A stretch of 64,000 nucleotides of DNA from Oceanimonas baumannii (lineage in GTDB: Bacteria > Pseudomonadota > Gammaproteobacteria > Enterobacterales > Aeromonadaceae): assembly GCF_002245495.1 (NCBI RefSeq), contig NZ_NQJF01000001.1, forward strand, positions 310,001 through 374,000. Direction: 5' to 3'. Shown here piece after piece: positions 55,692-64,000 of this stretch. How positions within the stretch are numbered: the stretch's first letter is position 1; each line of letters begins with the position of its first letter. Below the pieces are notes generated by a model. That model made no database searches. It was not told where the DNA came from and saw only the letters and a program-made list of their open reading frames with translations. A program made the position numbers and the translations under genes.

Positions 55692-57737
55692 GTGTATAAA
55701 TTCTTTTCATTGTGTTTACTGCTGCTTGCCACGCTGTCTGTTCAGGCTGCCGACACCGGCTGGCTGCAATCTCCCGAGCACCCGCCGGTACAAGTACGTC
55801 TGGTGCAGAACGGCCCGCTGGACAACAGCTCCGGTCAGTATGCTGCGCTGTTGCAGGTACGCCTGGCCGACGACTGGAAAACCTACTGGCGTTCCCCCGG
55901 TGAAGGTGGCATTGCGCCCAGACTCGACTGGCAGAGTTCCGACAATATCCGGGCCTTTGACTGGCGCTGGCCCCTGCCCGACCGCTTTCATCTGCTGGGG
56001 ATAGAAACGCAGGGCTATCAGCATGATGTCAACTTTCCGGTTTACATCACCCCGGAAAACCCGGAAACACCGGCGACCTTTAACGCCACCCTCACCTTGC
56101 CCAGCTGTACCACCATTTGCGTGCTGACCGAGTATTCACTGTCGCTGCCGCTGCAGGCTGATCTCGCCCTCGATGAAACCGTTAACCATCACTTTCAGCA
56201 GGCGCTGTCGCAGGTGCCCCGCCCGGCCACCCGGGTACAGGCCGGTGACTGGCAATGGGATGAGGCCAAAGAACTGGTCTCTATCACCCTGAGCAACGAA
56301 GCAGGCTGGCAGGATCCTCAGATATTTATCGACGATACCGATACCGCCGTCTTCAGCCAGCCCGTGATCACCACCAACGGGAGTCACCTTGAGGCACGCT
56401 TTACCGTCAGCAGCTGGGATCCGGCGCTGAACCTCGACGGCGAAGCCCTGATTGTAACGGTAGCCGATGAAAGCCTGGCCGAGGAACTGAGCGAGCCGGT
56501 TGCCCAAGGCACACTCGCCGCCACGGCCAGTGCCCAGCCCGGCCTGCTGATGGTGCTGGGCTACGCTCTGCTGGGCGGACTGATCCTGAACATCATGCCC
56601 TGTGTGTTGCCGGTACTGGGGCTTAAGCTGAATACTTTGCTGCTGGGCGAACGCAGCCGTGCCCAGGTACGCCGGCCGCTGCTGCTGTCGGCGGCAGGTA
56701 TCATGCTGTCGTTCTGGGGGCTGGCGGCCTTTATGCTGGCACTGACCTGGTCCGGCGCGCAGCTGGGCTGGGGCATTCAGTTTCAGCAGCCGGGGTTTAT
56801 CGGTTTTATGCTGGCAATCACGGCACTGTTTTCCCTCAACCTGTTCGGGTTATTTGAGATTCACCTGCCAAGCAGACTCAGCACCTGGCTGGCTACCCGT
56901 CCGGGTGGTGGCAACAGCAGCCATCTGCTGCAGGGCATGTTTGCAACGCTCTTGGCCACGCCCTGCAGCGCCCCTTTTCTGGGTACGGCTGTGGCCGCAG
57001 CACTGGCCTCCTCACCGCTGGTATTAATTGCCATCTTTACCGGACTGGGGCTTGGCATGGCCTTGCCCTGGCTGTTATTGGCGGCATTTCCCGGCTTTGT
57101 ACGCTTTATGCCACGACCCGGCCCCTGGATGGTCAAGGTGAAGTGGCTGTTTGGTCTTATGCTGCTGGCTACCAGCCTGTGGCTGCTGTCACTGCTGTCT
57201 GCCACGCTGGGCAGCACGCTTAGCCTGCTGCTGGCAACGCTGCTGGTGATCTTACCGCTATGGTCGCTGCTGCGCCGTCATGGCATGCGCGCCTTGGTAT
57301 TTGGCCTTGCGGGCATCAGCCTGACCGGTGCCGTTCTGGGAGGCGTGGCCCTGCTCACTCAGGAACGCTGGGTTACCCCGGCCAAGCCCGAGCTGCCCTG
57401 GCAGCCACTGGATGTGGCCCGCATAGAGCAGGAAGTGGCCGCCGGCAACAGAGTGTTTGTGGACATTACCGCCGACTGGTGCATCACCTGCCAGGCCAAC
57501 AAGGTGGGTGTCATCCAGCGGGATCCGGTATACAGCGTGCTGGAGCAGGATAACGTGGTGCTGATGCAGGGAGACTGGACCCGCCCCAATGCGGAAATAA
57601 CCGACTATCTGCGCGCCCATGGCCGGGCGGGCATTCCCTTTAACCAGGTGTTTGGCCCGGGCTTGCCAAGCGGCCGTGATCTGGAAGTGCTGCTGACCAG
57701 TGACAAGGTCATTTCCGCACTGGAGGCAGCCCAATGA
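55692..57737 (+). CDS. scsB: ScsB-type protein-disulfide reductase (DsbD superfamily)
   Basis: 681 residues from GTG 55692. A signal peptide and long N-terminal periplasmic domain (Cys pair at about 138/142 in PSCTTICVL) precede an eight-segment membrane domain with Cys at about 303 (NIMPCVLPVLG) and 424 (ATPCSAPFLG), then a C-terminal thioredoxin domain with DWCITCQANK (about 596-599). This is the full three-pair electron relay that carries reducing power from cytosolic thioredoxin to the periplasm. The extended N-terminal domain and following ScsD gene favour ScsB over canonical DsbD. Overlaps scsD by 4 bases. Confidence 0.88.
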   Translation: MYKFFSLCLLLLATLSVQAADTGWLQSPEHPPVQVRLVQNGPLDNSSGQYAALLQVRLADDWKTYWRSPGEGGIAPRLDWQSSDNIRAFDWRWPLPDRFHLLGIETQGYQHDVNFPVYITPENPETPATFNATLTLPSCTTICVLTEYSLSLPLQADLALDETVNHHFQQALSQVPRPATRVQAGDWQWDEAKELVSITLSNEAGWQDPQIFIDDTDTAVFSQPVITTNGSHLEARFTVSSWDPALNLDGEALIVTVADESLAEELSEPVAQGTLAATASAQPGLLMVLGYALLGGLILNIMPCVLPVLGLKLNTLLLGERSRAQVRRPLLLSAAGIMLSFWGLAAFMLALTWSGAQLGWGIQFQQPGFIGFMLAITALFSLNLFGLFEIHLPSRLSTWLATRPGGGNSSHLLQGMFATLLATPCSAPFLGTAVAAALASSPLVLIAIFTGLGLGMALPWLLLAAFPGFVRFMPRPGPWMVKVKWLFGLMLLATSLWLLSLLSATLGSTLSLLLATLLVILPLWSLLRRHGMRALVFGLAGISLTGAVLGGVALLTQERWVTPAKPELPWQPLDVARIEQEVAAGNRVFVDITADWCITCQANKVGVIQRDPVYSVLEQDNVVLMQGDWTRPNAEITDYLRAHGRAGIPFNQVFGPGLPSGRDLEVLLTSDKVISALEAAQ

Positions 57738-58222
57738 GCCGCTTTAAACGTCTGCTGGGTTACGGCTTTGCTCTGTTACTAGTGATGACAGCGGTGGATT
57801 TGTGGCGCAGCCGGGATCTGCCCGCCTCCGCTGACGTCCTGGATGGGCTGATCACGCTGGAAGGCCAGGCCGTAGATCTGGCGGCCCAGAGCCAGAACGA
57901 GCCGGTGCTGCTCTATGTCTGGGCCAGCTGGTGTGGTGTGTGCCGGCTGGTCTCGCCCATGGTGAACATGGTACCGGGTCCGGTGATGAGCATTGCCATT
58001 GCCTCGGGCAGCCAGCAGAAGGTGCGTGCCTACGTGCAGGAAAAGGGCTATGACTTTCCGGTGATTAACGATGAGCACAACCGGCTGGCCAGGCACCTTG
58101 GCATTGGCGTCACCCCCACTCTGATGGTCGTGCACAAAGGAGAACTGAGCATGGCTACCACCGGCTTTACCACCCTGCCGGGCATGATGCTACGCCGCTG
58201 GCTGGTTCAGTTCGGGGCCTGA
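57734..58222 (+). CDS. scsD: ScsD-type membrane-tethered thioredoxin-like protein
   Basis: 162 residues: one N-terminal anchor (about 7-23), then a thioredoxin fold with active site WASWCGVCR (Cys about 67 and 70) and the cis-Pro loop GIGVTPTLMVV. Periplasmic-facing, probably kept reduced by the ScsB encoded upstream with an ATGA overlap. A possible role is protection of periplasmic thiols from copper or oxidants, by analogy with Salmonella. Confidence 0.85.
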   Translation: MSRFKRLLGYGFALLLVMTAVDLWRSRDLPASADVLDGLITLEGQAVDLAAQSQNEPVLLYVWASWCGVCRLVSPMVNMVPGPVMSIAIASGSQQKVRAYVQEKGYDFPVINDEHNRLARHLGIGVTPTLMVVHKGELSMATTGFTTLPGMMLRRWLVQFGA

Positions 58223-58230
58223 TAAGAAAC

Positions 58231-58264
58231 AGCCCTGTATTTCCGCACGGGTGGAAATACAGGG
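58231..58264 (+). terminator. Long hairpin after scsD
   Basis: GCCCTGTATTTCC-GCACGGGT-GGAAATACAGGGC, exact 13-base arms 8 bases after the stop; no T-run, so it may act in RNA stability rather than as a simple terminator. Confidence 0.6.
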
Positions 58265-58357
58265 CATCATGCCGAAGAGTCACGATAACACTGCGTCTGC
58301 AGATACACGAAGCCCCGTCTGCACGGGGATATGGCCTTCCTTCAGGGGGAGACTAAT

Positions 58358-58786
58358 TTAAAACAGTACCCGCCGGCCCCTAAGGCATTCCCGACAGGTG
58401 GGCTCGCCCATCAGTGACCCCAGATCTTCCGGCGCACAGCGCTTTCCGCAATGGCTGCACTCATGAAATGATTTCAGCCGCAATGCAATACATTCCTCCA
58501 CCAGCGCCAGTAACTGCTCCAGACTGCCGGAGCGGTCGTCAACCATGCCACGTGAGCTGGGTTTGGTCGTCTGCATATCATGATGTCGCCATTCCATGGC
58601 CGGCAACAGGACTTCTGCCCTGTCGTGCTGAAACGAGACAATTACCAGAACAGGATCACCGATAAACAGGCTCTGCGCCCCCTGCACCGGATAATTCAGA
58701 TGCTTAATCAGGTGCTGACGCCAGGACTCCAGCGTGGGCGATAATGGCATCGCCAGCAACAGGGCATCCAGCAACTTGGACGGCAT
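58358..58786 (-). CDS. Hypothetical protein with C-terminal zinc-ribbon-like Cys pairs
   Basis: 142 residues from ATG 58786 (GAGAGG ribosome site). The N-terminal part LLDALLLAMPLSPTLESWRQ ... LFIGDPVLVIVSF is mixed alpha-beta; the C-terminal part has CSHCGKRC ... PTCRECLRG, two CxxC pairs about 22 residues apart, suited to one zinc ion. It follows proA on the opposite side of a small gap and is transcribed in the same direction as, and upstream of nothing within, the scs region. Not recognised as a named family. The Cys layout hints at a nucleic-acid or protein-binding accessory protein. Confidence 0.6.
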   Translation of the reverse strand: MPSKLLDALLLAMPLSPTLESWRQHLIKHLNYPVQGAQSLFIGDPVLVIVSFQHDRAEVLLPAMEWRHHDMQTTKPSSRGMVDDRSGSLEQLLALVEECIALRLKSFHECSHCGKRCAPEDLGSLMGEPTCRECLRGRRVLF

Positions 58787-58839
58787 AATATTCCTCTCCC
58801 CTCGCAACAAGAATCCGGCCCCTGAAGCGGGGCCGGCTG

Positions 58840-60096
58840 TTACTGACGGATCAGGTAATCCGCCAGCCCCACCCACTTATAACTGGTCAACTCTTCCAGC
58901 CCCATGGGACCACGGGCATGCAGTTTCTGGGTGGATACCGCCACCTCGGCACCCAGGCCGAACTGGGCACCGTCGGTAAAGCGGGTCGATGCATTCACAT
59001 ACACCGCCGCCGACGGCGCACCATTCACAAAGCGCTCGGCATTGACCAGGCTGTTGGTCAGAATGGCATCAGAATGACTGGCATTAAAAGTACGCAGATG
59101 CGACAGGGCCGCTTCCACATCGATCACCAGCCTGACACCCAGGGTCAGGCTCAGCCACTCGGTGTCAAAGTCGTTATCGCCGGCGGCACGGACATCGGCA
59201 GGGCCGTCTTTCAACAGCGGCAGTGAATGCTCACAGGCCACCAGCTGCACGCCTTTTTCGGCCATGCGGGCACTCAGGGCAGGCAACAACTCGTCTGCCA
59301 CCGCTTCGTGCACCAGCAGGGTATCAAGAGCATTACAGGCACTGGGTCTGTGGGTCTTGGCATTGTCGATCACTTCAATGGCCCGGGTCAGATCGGCGCT
59401 GTCATCCACATAGGTGTGGCTGATGCCGAACCCGCCAATAATCACCGGAATGGTGGCCTGCTCCTTGCAGAGCTGGTGCAGACCGGGGCCACCGCGGGGA
59501 ATGATCATGTCGACATACTGGTCCAGCTTGAGTAAGCCGCTGACCCATTCCCGGCCCGGCTCGCCGATATACTGCACGCAGGACTCGGACAGCTCACAGG
59601 CCGCCAGTGCCAGCCGGATCACCTTCACCAGCTCCTGGTTGGTGTGAAAGGTTTCCCGGCCACCACGTAAAATACTGGCATTACCGGTTTTCAGACACAG
59701 GGCAGCAATATCGATGGTAACGTTGGGACGAGCTTCGTAAATGACACCCACCACCCCCAGCGGCACCCGACGGCGGGACAAACGCATGCCATTTTCCAGC
59801 ACCCGGGACTCCAGTTCGGCCCCTACCGGATCCGGCAGCCGCACCACATTGCGCACATCGTCGGCAATTGCCTTCAGGCGAGCAGGGTTCAGCATCAGCC
59901 GGTCGAGCATGGCCTCACCAATGCCGTTGTCCCGGGCCGCATCCAGATCCTTCGCGTTGGCGGCAAGAATGGCCTCGGCGTTGGCTTCAAGTGCCTCGGC
60001 CATGGCCATCAAGGCGGCATTTTTAGTTTGCGTACTGGCTTCGGCCAGCTGGTAAGAGGCACTGCGGGCGGCGCAGCCCATTTGTTGCAAATCCAT
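58840..60096 (-). CDS. proA: Gamma-glutamyl phosphate reductase
   Basis: Second step of proline synthesis, NADPH-dependent. 418 residues (E. coli 417). Aldehyde-dehydrogenase fold with catalytic Cys in [16 protein letters not shown] and the cofactor region [20 protein letters not shown]. Follows proB by 8 bases on the same strand, so proBA is an operon. No T-run terminator is visible before the next gene start at 58786. Confidence 0.97.
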   Translation of the reverse strand: MDLQQMGCAARSASYQLAEASTQTKNAALMAMAEALEANAEAILAANAKDLDAARDNGIGEAMLDRLMLNPARLKAIADDVRNVVRLPDPVGAELESRVLENGMRLSRRRVPLGVVGVIYEARPNVTIDIAALCLKTGNASILRGGRETFHTNQELVKVIRLALAACELSESCVQYIGEPGREWVSGLLKLDQYVDMIIPRGGPGLHQLCKEQATIPVIIGGFGISHTYVDDSADLTRAIEVIDNAKTHRPSACNALDTLLVHEAVADELLPALSARMAEKGVQLVACEHSLPLLKDGPADVRAAGDNDFDTEWLSLTLGVRLVIDVEAALSHLRTFNASHSDAILTNSLVNAERFVNGAPSAAVYVNASTRFTDGAQFGLGAEVAVSTQKLHARGPMGLEELTSYKWVGLADYLIRQ

Positions 60097-60104
60097 GATA
60101 TCTC

Positions 60105-61208
60105 CTACAAAAGCACCAGATCATCGCGGTGAATGGCAACGCTGCCGTAGCCATACCCCAGCAGGGTTTCAATCTGGTCTGAATGTTGTCCTTTAATACG
60201 CTCCAGATCCTGAGCGTCGTAGCGGCAGATGCCCCGGGCCAGCTCCCGGCCGTCCGGATTGACGATACGCACTGCCTCGCCCCGGCGGAACCGTCCTTCC
60301 ACCCGCACTATGCCCTTGGGCAGCAAGCTGGATCCCTTGTCCAAGACCGCGCTGACCGCACCGGCGTCAATATGAATTTCACCGTGGGGCGGCGGCCCGG
60401 CCAGGATCCAGCGCTTACGGCTTTCCAGCGGTGTCGCCAACGCCGGAAAACGGGTACCCACCCGGTCACCGGCAGCCAGCCGGCCCACGACCTCAGGAAC
60501 CTGGCCGGTGGCAATCACCACGTCCACCCCGGCGCGACGGGCGACATCGGCGGCCTGCAGCTTGGTAGCCATGCCGCCGGTGCCCAGCCCGCTCACACTG
60601 CCGCCGGCCAGTTTGCGCAGGGTATCATCGATGGTCTGCACTTCCTCAATCAGCTGAGCGTCGGGGTTGTTGCGGGGATCGGCGGTAAACAGTCCCCGTT
60701 GATCGGTCAGCAGAATCAGCAGATCCGCCTCAGCCAGAATAGCAGCCCGGGCAGACAGGTTATCGTTATCCCCCACCTTGATCTCATTAGTGGCCACCGC
60801 ATCGTTTTCATTGATCACGGGGATAATCCGATGATCCAACAAGGCCCGCAGGCTGTCCCGGGCGTTGAGGTATCGCTCTCTGTCTTCCAGGTCGGCCCGG
60901 GTCAGCAGCAGCTGACCAACATGCAGGCCATAGATATTGAACAGTGACTGCCAGGTCTGGATCAACTGCGTCTGCCCTACCGCCGCCAGCATCTGTTTAT
61001 TGGCCATAGTTCCGGCCAGCTCGGGAAAGCCCAGATGTTCACGCCCCGCAGCAATGGCTGCCGAGGTCACCACAATAATACGGTGGCCGGCACGATGAAG
61101 GCTGGCGCACTGACGCACCAGCTCCACCATATGTGCCTTGTCGAGATGACGAGTGCCGCCGGTGAGTACACTGGTACCCAGTTTTACAACAATGGTTTTG
61201 CCTTTCAT
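60105..61208 (-). CDS. proB: Glutamate 5-kinase
   Basis: First and feedback-controlled step of proline synthesis. 367 residues from ATG 61208, same as E. coli. Amino-acid-kinase domain: [58 protein letters not shown]-terminal PUA domain from about residue 275 ([18 protein letters not shown]). The open frame extends 11 codons upstream but lacks similarity there. Confidence 0.97.
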   Translation of the reverse strand: MKGKTIVVKLGTSVLTGGTRHLDKAHMVELVRQCASLHRAGHRIIVVTSAAIAAGREHLGFPELAGTMANKQMLAAVGQTQLIQTWQSLFNIYGLHVGQLLLTRADLEDRERYLNARDSLRALLDHRIIPVINENDAVATNEIKVGDNDNLSARAAILAEADLLILLTDQRGLFTADPRNNPDAQLIEEVQTIDDTLRKLAGGSVSGLGTGGMATKLQAADVARRAGVDVVIATGQVPEVVGRLAAGDRVGTRFPALATPLESRKRWILAGPPPHGEIHIDAGAVSAVLDKGSSLLPKGIVRVEGRFRRGEAVRIVNPDGRELARGICRYDAQDLERIKGQHSDQIETLLGYGYGSVAIHRDDLVLL

Positions 61209-61304
61209 GGAACGCCCTGCGGCTCCTTTACAACACAGCAATGCCGGCAGACGCCGGCAATCATTATACGAAAAGACGGATTTCTGCGGTCTGGCCGCAA
61301 AAAA

Positions 61305-61703
61305 TCAGGCGGGGCTCAGCAGATGCTTGTCACCAAGCTCCGGTGCCGGGCCGGCACTGAAAGAGAGATCATCAAGGCAGACAGCCAGCTTGTCGTAGAA
61401 ATCGCGCAGGGTTCGGGCAATTTCTTCTTCATGCTTGCGAGGAATTTCCCGCTCCTGCCATTCACCTTCGCCACCAAAGTGGCCCAGGCGATAGTAAAAT
61501 TCAAAATGTTGGTCACTTCTGGGCACAAGCTCCAGCCACCAACCCCAGAATTCACGTTTTTCCGGCTCCACCTTGGCGCTGACGCAGACCGCCAGACAAT
61601 CAAAGAAGTAACCGTTCTGACTCGACTGCTCACTACGCAGATAAGGGCCTATGGCCGCAAACAGACGTAACAGCTTCTGATGACTCACCGCTTCAGTACT
61701 CAT
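61305..61703 (-). CDS. crl: Sigma factor-binding protein Crl
   Basis: Binds sigma-S and promotes its assembly with core RNA polymerase. 132 residues from ATG 61703 (GGGAGG, 5 bases before), E. coli 133. Recognisable aromatic core EKREFWGWWLELVPRSD and FYYRLGHFGGEGEW, and the N-terminal LLRLFAAIGPYLR. Located between proB and frsA as in E. coli, without phoE between. Its presence implies that the organism has rpoS. Confidence 0.95.
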   Translation of the reverse strand: MSTEAVSHQKLLRLFAAIGPYLRSEQSSQNGYFFDCLAVCVSAKVEPEKREFWGWWLELVPRSDQHFEFYYRLGHFGGEGEWQEREIPRKHEEEIARTLRDFYDKLAVCLDDLSFSAGPAPELGDKHLLSPA

Positions 61704-61809
61704 AACCACCTCCCTGGTAACTGGCCTATATGTAACGCTTTTTCACTCAAGAATAAAGGTTGCACGCCCCTGATGAGCAAAAAAGTAGCAACGCTGTCTT
61801 GCTTCGGGT

Positions 61810-63057
61810 TTACAGATGGTCTAGCAACCAGTCCCGGGTTCGTACCAAAGCGGTTTCATACACCTCCACCAATGGCTGTTTGTCCAGCACCAGCGCTTTG
61901 CCATTGCGGCTGGCTCCGGCCAGCGCCTGTATTTCCGGCTCGGGACACAGAAAATCCCGGCGATGACCAATACTGAGTAACGGCACAGGGGTTTTATGCC
62001 CCATCAGTCCCTGGGTTTTCAAGGAAAGTCCCCGACAATGCTGATACACACTTTCCCAGTCATTACTTACCATGCCCAGCCGGTTGGCGATACTGTCTCT
62101 CAGCATGGCCGGAGCCCGCATAAAACGGTCCCGCTCACTGAAGAACAGATTGGCAGCCCCGGCAATACAGACCACGGCTCGCAACCGGAATGGCTCCAGG
62201 CTTGCCAGCCTGGCCGCCACATTGCCGCCCATACGAACTCCCAGCATGGCTACCCGACGTTCATCAACCCAAGGGATCTCCGGCACGTAGCGCAACACCG
62301 CCTGATGCAACCGGCTGCTATCCTGAACCAGTGGCCAGTGCGATGAATAACCCACTCCGGGCATGTCCACAGTCAGCATGGCAATCCCCGCCGGGGCCAG
62401 GTAACGCTGGTAAAAATGCCAGAAATCGAGCTGCAGACTGTCGAGGCTGCCACTGACCATCACCAGAGGCAGTGGCCGGTCATTCGCAGGCAGGTGTAAA
62501 TAGCCCTGTACTTCTTTGCCATTAAAAGGAATGCGCAGTTCTTTTAACGGCACCGGCAGCAGCCTGCCCGCTTCGCGGTAGGCCTGATTGGCCAGCAGCT
62601 GGGCCTGCAGCGCCAGCCGGTCCCCTTTCAGGTGCGGGTAGCTGGCCAGAGAAAAATAACGGGCAGCCTCCAGAAAACGCTGCTGAGCCTGGCCGCAGTC
62701 ACTGCTTTGCTGTGCTTTTTTTTGCGCCTCAGCTCCCAGCCGACTCCACTCAAAGACCCAGTTACCCGGTCCATAATCGGCCACGGTATCCAGCCAGCCT
62801 TCCACACTGCGCCGGCCGCTGGCCATCGCCATTCGTGCATAAGTGGCTTCTATCTCAATGCTATCGATACCCAACCAGTGCCAGAATGCCCGTTTTTGCA
62901 ACCGGTAAAAAGCGGGCAGATCAGCGCCGTCGACATAGGGAGCCGGCTCCTGGTCTATAACGGAACGGCGTCCGGCAAAGGTAATGGTGGACGTTTCTGG
63001 GGCATGATGTACGGCGGAAAACAGCCGCTCACTCAAATTGCTTTGCTGGCTAGTCAT
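61810..63057 (-). CDS. frsA: FrsA (YafA), alpha/beta-hydrolase family esterase
   Basis: 415 residues from ATG 63057 (GGAG, 6 bases before); E. coli 414. The N-terminal helical cap starts NLSERLFSAVHHAPETSTIT; the C-terminal alpha/beta-hydrolase domain contains VDMPGVGYSSHW and, at the nucleophile-elbow position, MLGVRMGGNVAARLASLE, where Arg-Met replaces the usual x-Ser-x, so classical Ser catalysis is doubtful. FrsA was described as binding dephosphorylated IIA-Glc; the esterase or decarboxylase role is debated. Gene order gpt-frsA-crl is conserved. Confidence 0.92.
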   Translation of the reverse strand: MTSQQSNLSERLFSAVHHAPETSTITFAGRRSVIDQEPAPYVDGADLPAFYRLQKRAFWHWLGIDSIEIEATYARMAMASGRRSVEGWLDTVADYGPGNWVFEWSRLGAEAQKKAQQSSDCGQAQQRFLEAARYFSLASYPHLKGDRLALQAQLLANQAYREAGRLLPVPLKELRIPFNGKEVQGYLHLPANDRPLPLVMVSGSLDSLQLDFWHFYQRYLAPAGIAMLTVDMPGVGYSSHWPLVQDSSRLHQAVLRYVPEIPWVDERRVAMLGVRMGGNVAARLASLEPFRLRAVVCIAGAANLFFSERDRFMRAPAMLRDSIANRLGMVSNDWESVYQHCRGLSLKTQGLMGHKTPVPLLSIGHRRDFLCPEPEIQALAGASRNGKALVLDKQPLVEVYETALVRTRDWLLDHL

Positions 63058-63078
63058 CAGAACTCCGGCCTCAGCCAA

Positions 63079-63105
63079 TAAAAAAGGCTCCGAAGAGCCT
63101 TTTTA
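63079..63105 (-). terminator. gpt terminator
   Basis: On the minus strand, AAAAAGGCTC-TTCG-GAGCCTTTTT right after the gpt stop (63106), before the frsA start. Confidence 0.92.
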
Positions 63106-63576
63106 TCATGCCTGTTCCTGTTCGCACAGCGGCGTAACAAAAGTGACACTCATATCCCAGGGCTGTTCAATCCAGGTGTCCTGGCCGACGCTCACTTCAA
63201 AGTCATCAACCAGCGGCTCACCCTTGGGCTTGGCAAATACAGTAATAAACCTGGCTTTGGGGTACAGCTCGCGAATGACCCTGGCGGTGTTGCCGGTGTC
63301 CACCAGATCGTCAACGATCAAAAAGCCTTCACCGTCACCGTTCACCTGCTTGAGCACCTGCAGATCATTACGCTGCTGGTTGTGGTCATAGCTGGAAATG
63401 CACAGGGTATCAACATGGCGAATTCCCAGCTCACGCGCCATGATGGCGGCAGGAACCAGACCGCCACGGCTGACGGCAATAATTCCCTTCCACTGGCTGG
63501 CGGGCAACTGACGGGCAGCCAGTTTGCGCGCTTCGCGTTGAAAAGAGTCCCAGGTGACAACGAATTTGTTGGACAT
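63106..63576 (-). CDS. gpt: Xanthine(-guanine) phosphoribosyltransferase
   Basis: Purine salvage: guanine, xanthine and hypoxanthine to nucleotides with PRPP. 156 residues from ATG 63576 (E. coli 152). PRPP loop [18 protein letters not shown]-terminal [16 protein letters not shown] and [11 protein letters not shown] loop are typical of Gpt. The upstream open frame of 29 codons is not conserved. A-rich leader with AAAGG ribosome site. Confidence 0.96.
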   Translation of the reverse strand: MSNKFVVTWDSFQREARKLAARQLPASQWKGIIAVSRGGLVPAAIMARELGIRHVDTLCISSYDHNQQRNDLQVLKQVNGDGEGFLIVDDLVDTGNTARVIRELYPKARFITVFAKPKGEPLVDDFEVSVGQDTWIEQPWDMSVTFVTPLCEQEQA

Positions 63577-63853
63577 AAAAAAAGAACCTTTGGGTGTTGG
63601 CTTTAAAACAGAATGGCCACCCGTAACCCCGTCATAACGGGCCTTTGGGTAAACAATGGGCATATTATAGAGATCACGCCCATTCTTGACCAGCTAAACA
63701 GTTTTTAGCTGAAGATCATACCACCACAGGATTAGACTAAAGTAGCGGTCGACCAGATCTCATTTCCTCCAAATGTATACATACCACACAAATATTAAGC
63801 ACTAGAGTAGGACAAGCACGGACTGCAACAATAACCTGATAAAGGAACCGAAT

Positions 63854-64000
63854 GTGAACTGGCTTCGCTCACTGACTATTGCCAAACGGCTCTATCTCAA
63901 TCTGTTACTGCTTTCCGCCGGAATACTGGGCGTTACACTGCTGATGCTCTGGTTCTTCTATCAGGGTCTGATCGAGGAAAAACGGACTCAGACCATGTAC
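63854..64000 (+). CDS. N-terminal part of a methyl-accepting chemotaxis-type receptor (cut by window end)
   Basis: 49 codons are visible from GTG 63854, with AAAGGA 8 bases before. The sequence NWLRSLTIAKRLYLNLLLLS, then a hydrophobic segment and FFYQGLIEEKRTQTMY, matches the inner-membrane entry and first periplasmic helix of chemoreceptors with a Cache or 4-helix sensor. The signalling domain lies outside the window, so a sensor kinase or diguanylate cyclase is also possible. The 63577-63853 gap holds the divergent promoters and a small AGCTAAACAGTTTTTAGCT palindrome. Confidence 0.65.
   Translation, partial: MNWLRSLTIAKRLYLNLLLLSAGILGVTLLMLWFFYQGLIEEKRTQTMY

Overview
The window reads as a chromosomal segment of a gammaproteobacterium, most likely a marine member of the Aeromonadales (Oceanimonas, Oceanisphaera or Zobellella type). 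This is inferred from protein resemblance to E. coli and Vibrio families, from the presence of crl, frsA, sirB1 and ravA-viaA, and from E. coli-like gene order; no database was searched. The DNA is moderately GC-rich and densely coded. Almost all of it is core chromosome. I see no prophage, integron, CRISPR array, insertion sequence or toxin cluster.

Layout. 1-8 kb: a DUF2066 protein (cut by the window edge), pyrimidine salvage (uraA, upp), divergent purine synthesis (purM-purN), then a Lon-like protease coupled to an unrecognised protein. 7.9-8.6 kb: a short degraded locus. 8.6-11.7 kb: gmhA-yafJ and a divergent LysR/LysE pair. 11.8-18.1 kb: the most accessory-looking stretch, with ravA-viaA, a GNAT enzyme, an FhuF-like ferric-siderophore reductase, and an NfeD protease plus slipin. 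18.4-23.3 kb: the hemA-prfA-prmC-sirB1-kdsA operon, without sirB2. 23.4-28.8 kb: lolB-ispE-prs, a TSUP permease, pth-ychF.

29.0-29.9 kb: a tRNA operon (Met, Gln, Gln, Met, Leu, Gln), next to ubiF and miaB as in E. coli. It ends in an unusual tandem array in which a Rho-independent terminator and a 3' piece of tRNA-Gln are repeated together. 30-51.5 kb: ubiF, miaB, phoL-ybeY-corC-lnt, a YbeL-type zinc-ribbon gene, leuS, lptE-holA-nadD-rsfS-rlmH-mrdA-rodA-mltB-rlpA-dacA, and ybeD-lipB-lipA. This is the E. coli 14-15 min region, linking translation quality control, outer-membrane assembly, cell-wall elongation and lipoate synthesis. 51.5-58.2 kb: aroG, four small DUF genes, a RhtB-type exporter and an Scs-type thiol-redox operon lacking scsC. 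58.3-63.7 kb: a zinc-ribbon gene, proBA, crl, frsA, gpt (the E. coli proBA-crl-frsA-gpt neighbourhood). 63.85 kb to the end: the start of a chemotaxis receptor gene.

No complete new multi-gene system stands out. The most unusual signals are non-coding: the tRNA-Gln/terminator array (29605-29880), a family of degenerate GCTTACG-type heptamer arrays in at least seven intergenic places, two of them as facing pairs, and a long hairpin upstream of phoL. Among proteins, the Lon-like enzyme with a degraded P-loop and the scsBD operon without scsC deserve attention.
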